The notes under the pieces were generated by a model that saw only the letters and a program-made list of their open reading frames with translations, was not told where the DNA came from and searched no databases. A DNA stretch of 64,000 nt, from positions 195,691,511-195,755,510 of the forward strand of contig OY986437.1 of NCBI GenBank assembly GCA_963920525.1, read 5' to 3'. The position numbers and the translations under genes were made by a program. Positions 54,760 through 64,000 of the stretch are shown here, piece after piece (position 1 is the stretch's first letter; every line of letters begins with the position of its first letter). This DNA comes from Dichetophora obliterata (taxonomy: Eukaryota > Arthropoda > Insecta > Diptera > Sciomyzidae).

Positions 54760-55354
54760 AACTTAGTTCTTACTGTACTGATGCTTTTTGTTTATAAAAA
54801 ATAATAATAATAATGCACTTCACTTAAAAGTAAAGAGGAAGTTTTTAAAATTTAAAAAAATAGACCTCTTAGCATTAAAATTATAACCTGCCACATTCCT
54901 TCCATCGGCAGGACTGCTTTGTTTTTCATCTGGGTCACTAGTGCTGTTCTTGTAACGAGTTTGTTATTGCCGTTATTATAAATACTTTTGTTGTTTTTTA
55001 AGATATCTTTATGATTGCGATGTCATTGAAAAGAAAATGCAATAAATTATAAATTTGATGCTAAAAAAATGTTTATTATAAGGCAAATTTATTGCCTTTC
55101 AAATGAGATCTTAAAATACGTTTTTCGTGACTCAATTTTTCTGCTAACAACAATAATGTGCATCAAAGTAATGAAATACCAATTAACCCTATAGCTCCCC
55201 TAAGGGTGTCAAAATAGATACCCCCTTCCATTAGATTTTTTGCTCAGCTCGACATCACTTTTCACCTCTTTAAATAATTACACTCTATCGCGGGACACCA
55301 TGTATAAATAAAAAACACATTAAAATTTATGCATTATATAAACTGTTATAAAAA

Positions 55355-57813
55355 TCTAATATATAAAATTCTTCTGTCACGGGGTACGTAATCGAACTCC
55401 TCCGAAACGGCTCGACCGATTTTCATGAAATTTTGTATGTATATTTTGTAGGTATGAGAATAGGTCGTAAAGTATATTTCAACCTCCTACTAACAGTGGG
55501 CGTGGCACCTCCCATACAACCCAAATTTGCGATATCGAATATCTTTGGAGTTATAAGCCGCTTAGCCTCGGAATTCGGTATTCGACAATTTACACGTGCC
55601 GCTTCGCAGATAAAATTTTGTGAGAGTTGGACAAGGGGGCGTGGCACCTCCCATACAACCCAAATTTGCGATATCGAATAGCTTTGGAGTTATAGGCCGC
55701 ACATCCTTGGAATTCGAAATTCGACCACAATTTACACGTGGCGTTTTACTGATAAAATTTTATGGGAGTTGGACAAAGGGGCGTGGCACCTCTTATACAA
55801 CCCAAATTTGCGATATCGAATAGCTTTTGAGTCAATCAAACAAAGCAAACAAAGCCTCGGAATTCAGCATTAGAACTCAATTTACACATGCAGTTTTACT
55901 GATAACTTTGTATGGCGTTGGACAAGGGGGCGTGTCACCTCCCATGCAACCAAAATTTGAGAAATTCTACAGCTTTTGAGTTATAGGTCGCACAGCCATG
56001 GAATTGAGTATTCGACCACAATTTACACATACAATTTCACTGATAACATTTTATTCGCGTTTGGCAACGGGGCCGCGGCAGCAACGCGCCGGGTTTAAGC
56101 TATCTATATATATAAAATGGAATGTGTGTTTGTTTATTTGTTTGTTTGTACCTTATAGGAGACCAAACCTCTGGACCGATCTTCCTGAAAATTTCACAGC
56201 ATTTAACTGAGACTCTGGCATGATTAATAGGGTACTTTTTCGACCACGCGCACTTTTACGTCCACTTTTTTAAAATTATGTAATGGCTCCCATATAGTTT
56301 TTAACAGATTTACTTCAAATTTTATACACATTATACTCCAGGCGAGGTAGAAATAAACATTTCTTACGCCACGCCCCCTTTTACGCCCCTTTTCACGCCA
56401 AATTTAAGTTTTAAACTTTTTGTTCTCTGTACAAATTTGTTCCTTCCAACGGATTATTTTTTATTTGGTAGTATATTGCTCTTAATACTGTTAACGTCGC
56501 CATATACTATGAACCACGCCCACTTCACCGCCCCCTTTTTTAATTCAGATACTTACTTATACCACTAACAATGTTTGCTATACAAAATACTTTTTTTGTA
56601 ATATGTATTTACCTAAAGTTTTATATAGTTTTTATCTACAGGTAAGGTAGCCATAGATTTTTTATTACCAAATCCCTCTTTTTCGCCCCATTTTACTTTA
56701 ATTATAATAAATCTGCTTTCAATCTATATATATAAAAATGAATGTCTGTCTGTTTGTTTGTTTGTTTGTGCTTTATAGGAGGCCAAACCCTTGGACCGAT
56801 CTTCCTGAAACTTTCACAGCATTTTACTATGAATCTGGAAAGAATAAAAGGCTATATGAAGTTTATGTTTGACAAATGGGCGTGGCACTGCCCATATAAC
56901 CTAAAAATTTAAATCGCCATATTTTGGGCATTTTTTGACCTACGTTGATGCTATTTGGTACATATGGTATTGGCATAGTTAGGAATACGTACCAGGAGAA
57001 AAGTGGGTGGGACCACGCCCCTTTTTAGGAAAATTAAAAATCGCAATATAGTCTTAACTACTGGACCGATCATCATTAAATTTTCACAATAGGATATTCT
57101 TACGAAATAATAAATTCTTGACTATATAAAGTTGTGAGTGGACGAAGGGGCGTGGCCTCGCCCATATAACCCAAATTTTAAAATCGTCATATCTTGGGCA
57201 TTTTTTGACCAACGGCGGCAGTATTTGCTATATATGGTATTAGCATGAATAGAAATACGTACCAAAAGAAAAGTGGGCGGAGCACGCCCCTTTGTTTGCG
57301 ATATATTGGAGGCTGGACCTGATAACCGATCTTAAATTTTTACAGCGTTCAGCTTTGATATTTTTCGACCATGCACACTTCTGCACCTACTTTTTTACTA
57401 CGTTTATTAACGGCAATACCACAAATCATGTCATTAAAATCATTAAAATACATATTAATTAAAATAGTGGGGTAGCTCAATTCTCTTTCTTCTACCACTG
57501 TCTTCAAAACAGCTGATTTTATAATACGTGTTAATTAAAATAGAGAGTGGGGTAACCCCATTCTCATTCTCCCACAACAGACTGCGAAACAGCTGATTGT
57601 GTAATTGCTGCTTTTTGATTGGTCTAAAAATAAAAAGGGGGAGCATGAAGCAAATTACATGCGATTCAGCGCTGAATTCTAATTGGTTTACAACAAAAAA
57701 AAGAGGCGAAGCATTGCAATAATTAAATTAAATAAATAAATTTTTGTAAATATATAAATACTTTTAATTTTATTTTAAACGAGGGGGTAGCGAAGCACAC
57801 CGGGTTCAGCTAG
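55355..57813 (+). mobile_element. Helitron concatemer: three 5' ends, one full 3' end
   Basis: Helitron 5' termini lie at 55355 (TCTAATATATAAAATTC), 56103 (TCTATATATATAAAATGG) and 56723 (TCTATATATATAAAAATG). The final 3' terminus is CACACCGGGTTCAGCTAG at 57813, followed by T. Part 1 (55355-56102) ends GCGCCGGGTTTAAGCTA and holds the ~140-bp cassette also seen at 35480-36790. Parts 2 and 3 are one family (ACCGATCTTCCTGAAA near the start). Unit 2 of the tandem array is an exact empty site: AAAAA joined to TTTATTTATAAA. Confidence 0.82.
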
Positions 57814-57891
57814 TTTATTTATAAATTTATTTATAATTTATAAAAATTTTGTCAACCACATTTACTTTTATTTCTAATTTGTTATTTCTAT

Positions 57892-57897
<6 letters not shown>

Positions 57898-57926
<29 letters not shown>
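57898..57926. repeat. (GA)n microsatellite, unit 1
   Basis: About 14-15 pure GA repeats near the end of unit 1. The matching arrays in units 2 and 3 differ slightly in length. Confidence 0.95.
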
Positions 57927-57928
<2 letters not shown>

Positions 57929-57941
57929 TTGCAAGTATAGA

Positions 57942-58806
<865 letters not shown>

Positions 58807-58843
58807 AACTTAGTTCTTACTGTACTGATGCTTTTTGTTTATA

Positions 58844-62717
<3,874 letters not shown>

Positions 62718-62984
62718 CACCTCACTTAAAAGTAAAGAGGAAATTTTTAAAATTTTAAAAAACAGACCTCTTAGCATTAAAATTAAAATTATAACCTGCC
62801 ACATTCCTTCCATCGGCAGGACTGCTTTGTTTTTCATCTGGGTCACTAGTGCTGTTCTTGTAACGAGTTTGTTATTAACGTTATTATAAAGAACTTTGTT
62901 GTTTTGGAAGATATCTTTAAGATTGATGTCATTAGAAAGAGAATTAAATAAATCACAAATTTCTTTTTTTGATTTTGATTTCAG

Positions 62985-63072
62985 AGAAAATTGCGCTCAA
63001 ACTTGAAATTTTGTAGTTTCATCGGATTGATTTCATCTTCACACGAGCACAGCTCAGGAATGGATAAGTCAG
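62985..63072 (+). other. Exon-like block with splice-site consensus
   Basis: An 88-bp segment is preceded by a pyrimidine-rich tract ending GATTTTGATTTCAG and followed by GTGAGT. It is open in one frame (KLRSNLKFCSFIG, SSSHEHSSGMDKS). It is present only in unit 3; units 1 and 2 lack it. It could be a small exon of an otherwise unseen gene, or chance. No flanking exon was found. Confidence 0.25.
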
Positions 63073-63417
63073 GTGAGTTAGGTAATACATCGTTAAAAAG
63101 GTCAATTTATTTACTTTCAAATGAGATTTTAAAATACGTTTTTCATGACTCAGTTTTTCTGCTAACAACAATAATGTGAATCAAAGTAATGAAATACCAA
63201 TTAACTCTATAGCTCCTAAGGGTGTGAAAATAGACACCCCCTTCCAATCGATTTTTTGCTCAACTCGACATCACCTTTCACCTCTTAAAATAACTGCAGT
63301 CTATCGCGGGACACCATGTATAAATAAAAAACACATTAAAATTGATGCATTATTTAAACTGTTTTATAAAAGTTTTGTCAACGACATTAACTTTTATTTC
63401 TAATTTTGTATTTCTAT

Positions 63418-63456
<39 letters not shown>

Positions 63457-63463
63457 TTGCAAG

Positions 63464-64000
63464 CAGGGTTGCCAGTTTGGTAATTAATTACCAAATTTGG
63501 TAGATAATTTTTGACTTGGTAATTTGGTAATTTTTTATAGTTTTGGTAACTTTTTTCCTTTAGTTTTTCCAAAAAATTCAAAATAATCAGTTTGCAGGAT
63601 TTACATAAAAAATTGAATTTAATATTACATTAAACATTTTTTAGTGCAGCATAAGCTTTATGTTTTGTATTGAACATTTCTCTAAATTTTTATGAACGCA
63701 TCATCTGAAAATATTGCGAATCATGTCAAAATATTCCAATTTTGGAATTTAACGTTAACAAAGAAGTCTCTTATAAAAACGAAGCTACAAAACAAGTTGG
63801 GTTTTAATACAATAAATAGCATAATGATTTCAAAGGAACTCTGCGAAATGAGAGACAAGCCTCATTATGTGTGGTCACCAGAAGAAGATTTTTAGATTTA
63901 AAATTGAGATTTTTTTCGCCATCAGCTCTAGTTTAGGAGTTACAGGCAAAAATGTAAAAATCTGTTATGTTCTAACAGAATAATATCTTTAAACTGCATC
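63464..64000. mobile_element. hAT element, left end (continues beyond window)
   Basis: CAGGGTTGCCAG, a typical hAT end, starts directly after CTTGCAAG, the expected 8-bp duplication. It interrupts unit 3 where units 1 and 2 continue with TATAGAAACTTAG. The first 90 bp repeat TTGGTAATTT/AAATTACCA words. The right end and second duplication lie outside the window. Confidence 0.65.
63692..63895 (+). pseudogene. Possible hAT transposase C-terminal fragment
   Basis: A 67-codon frame contains KLGFNTINSIMISKELCEMR. This resembles the end of hAT dimerisation domains, where a short LNTINALL...L block follows the core. The typical LP.S.A..ERSFS core is not visible upstream, so the assignment is weak. 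Position inside the hAT end at 63464 fits. Confidence 0.3.

Larger units (their letters stand above)
54760..57941. repeat. Tandem unit 1 (contains Helitron insertion)
   Basis: The unit begins AACTTAGTTCTTACTGTACT and ends with a (GA)n array and TCTTGCAAGTATAGA. It has only about four TAA repeats (54802-54814). Without the Helitron block (55355-57813) it is about 725 bp and nearly identical to unit 2. Shared landmarks are CATCGGCAGGACTGC, CTGGGTCACTAGTGCTGTTC and TATCGCGGGACACCATG. Noncoding as far as I can see. Confidence 0.88.

Overview
The window is AT-rich eukaryotic DNA made almost entirely of transposable elements (TEs). I found no convincing host gene, rRNA, CRISPR array or bacterial operon. 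The TE mix (hAT, Tc1/mariner, piggyBac, PIF/Harbinger-like, Helitron, CR1/Jockey-group LINE) and a Drosophila-like dispersed motif near 16.05 kb suggest an insect, most likely a brachyceran fly. The gene-free stacking of elements inside elements suggests repeat-rich, possibly pericentromeric, chromatin. The taxon and chromatin calls are inferences.

Layout. 0.4-7.1 kb: three consecutive hAT-type insertions (441-2241, 2305-3375, 3410-7136) with 8-bp target duplications, each carrying smaller repeats or MITEs. 8.0-12.5 kb: an element with CCCAGC ends and repeated AAGCGTTTT motifs; it contains a decayed Helitron Rep/helicase gene and a TTA-flanked MITE. 12.6-22.6 kb: one Tc1 copy blown apart by two hAT elements (12787-16540, 18192-22506) and a palindrome. 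23.0-27.2 kb: TTAA-flanked and 8-bp-TSD nonautonomous elements. 27.7-38.3 kb: an old plus-strand LINE split first by a younger full-length minus-strand LINE (29831-34620) and then by a Helitron composite (35366-37498). 40.4-42.2 kb: a hAT element with a transposase C-terminus. 42.7-44.6 kb: fragments of Tc1 and LINE. 44.6-54.1 kb: a piggyBac copy holding a Tc1 copy and a second piggyBac; that one holds a TA-flanked element, which holds a Helitron. 54.8-63.5 kb: three tandem satellite-like units, each with a (TAA)n and a (GA)n array. The (TAA)n grows from a few repeats to about 56 and then to about 1290 (3.87 kb). Another hAT begins at 63464 and runs off the window.

Most functional locus. Only the minus-strand LINE looks close to intact. 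ORF1 (PHD-like zinc finger plus RRM-like region) ends at a stop that directly follows the slippery heptamer A AAA AAC. The -1 frame then runs without interruption into ORF2 (endonuclease plus reverse transcriptase), and a 10-bp stem-loop follows at canonical spacing. The older, diverged LINE at 28.2 kb has the same heptamer directly before its own ORF1 stop. Programmed -1 frameshifting as the way this LINE group makes its polymerase is the strongest biological hypothesis in the window.

Most element borders rest on exact target-site duplications, TTAA or TA flanks, or restored reading frames, so the order of insertions can be read directly. Superfamily names for elements without coding sequence rest only on TIR start and duplication length.
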